DNA from: Phenylobacterium aquaticum
GTDB taxonomy: Bacteria; Pseudomonadota; Alphaproteobacteria; Caulobacterales; Caulobacteraceae
Direction of reading: 5' to 3'
NCBI RefSeq assembly: GCF_022695515.1
Contig: NZ_JALDPT010000008.1
Location: forward strand, 1 to 64,000
Length of the DNA: 64,000 nucleotides
In this document: piece by piece, positions 63,767 to 64,000 of the stretch
Layout: each line of letters opens with the position of its first letter
Position numbering within the stretch: the first letter of the stretch is position 1
Program-made: the position numbers and the translations under genes
Notes under the pieces: model-generated
What the model saw: only the letters and a program-made list of their open reading frames with translations
The model's database searches: none
Told to the model about the DNA's origin: nothing

Positions 63767-64000
63767 ATGCGCGCGTCCCTCATCGCCACCGTCGCCGCGA
63801 CCGCCCTCTTGGCGCTCGCCGCCTGCGACCAGAAGACCCCGCCTGCCGCGCCCGCGGCGCCTGGCGCGCCTCCGGCCGCTCCGGGCGCCCCGCCCCCTGC
63901 CGCAGATCCCGGCGATCCGGTCGGCGACGGCGGCGCGGAACAGACCCCCGACGAGGCCCTGCCCGCCGGTCCGGCCGCCCCGGCCCAACCCGCCAATCCG
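63767..64000 (+). CDS. Pro/Ala-rich lipoprotein, runs off the right edge
   Basis: The first 78 codons. A lipoprotein signal (ALLALAACDQ) is followed by a low-complexity Pro/Ala/Gly segment (PPAAPAAPGAPPAAPGAPPP). GGGAGG lies upstream of the ATG, and the preceding gene is 2 bases away, so the two are probably co-transcribed. The C-terminal part is outside the window. Confidence 0.6.
   Translation, partial: MRASLIATVAATALLALAACDQKTPPAAPAAPGAPPAAPGAPPPAADPGDPVGDGGAEQTPDEALPAGPAAPAQPANP

Overview
The window is about 70% GC and densely coded. It looks like a member of the Caulobacteraceae, with Phenylobacterium or Caulobacter as the best guess. The reasons are the TonB-dependent receptors, a FecI/FecR/receptor trio, many acyl-CoA enzymes, and dispersed palindromic intergenic repeats that recur through the window. 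The assignment is by style only, because no rRNA is present.

Region 1 (1-12.7 kb) is an aromatic-ring catabolic cluster. It holds a four-component ring-hydroxylating dioxygenase (Rieske alpha and beta subunits, Rieske ferredoxin, FAD reductase), a cis-dihydrodiol dehydrogenase, a two-subunit LigAB-type extradiol dioxygenase, a meta-cleavage hydrolase and the start of a HpaH/MhpD-type hydratase. It also has a CoA ligase, a family III CoA-transferase, two MFS transporters (the second truncated) and a TetR regulator. Four promoter regions carry the same operator (CCATACA-N4-TGTATGG-like) at nearly the same distance from the -10 box, so the cluster reads as one regulon. Its right edge cuts an MFS gene, which suggests an island boundary near 12.7 kb. 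A higBA toxin-antitoxin pair and an orphan gene follow.

Region 2 (15-33.4 kb) starts with phhA and a divergent Lrp-type regulator. A probable guanidine utilisation regulon follows: a 2-oxoglutarate/Fe oxygenase and a divergent NrtABC/TauABC-like importer at 17.3-21.4 kb, and a NikR-like regulator, two DUF1989 proteins (carboxyguanidine deiminase subunits), a biotin-dependent guanidine/urea carboxylase and allophanate hydrolase at 26.0-33.3 kb. The two blocks are joined by three copies of GTATTA-N16-TAATAC-like operators, which have NikR geometry, although the regulator has lost most of the nickel ligands. Between the blocks sits a three-gene LolCDE-like exporter with an AttH/CrtC-like protein.

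Region 3 (33.4-64 kb) is chromosomal housekeeping and accessory content. It includes a MAPEG protein, a deacetylase-like protein, ECF sigma/FecR/TonB receptor, two family 2 glycosyltransferases, a sugar dehydrogenase lipoprotein and several acyl-CoA dehydrogenases. It also includes a thiolase, an enoyl-CoA hydratase, an SDR, a second TonB receptor, free-methionine-R-sulfoxide reductase, a response regulator and an M24 peptidase. The end holds a nitronate monooxygenase, a dienelactone hydrolase, a solitary VapB, a CAT-anticodon tRNA, a SIMPL protein, an aldolase/kinase/aminotransferase group, panD and small secreted proteins.

At least nine recognisable genes are split by single-base frame changes, mostly at GC runs or homopolymers. 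This points to indel errors in the assembly rather than mass pseudogenisation, and the coordinates below give the reconstructed genes.
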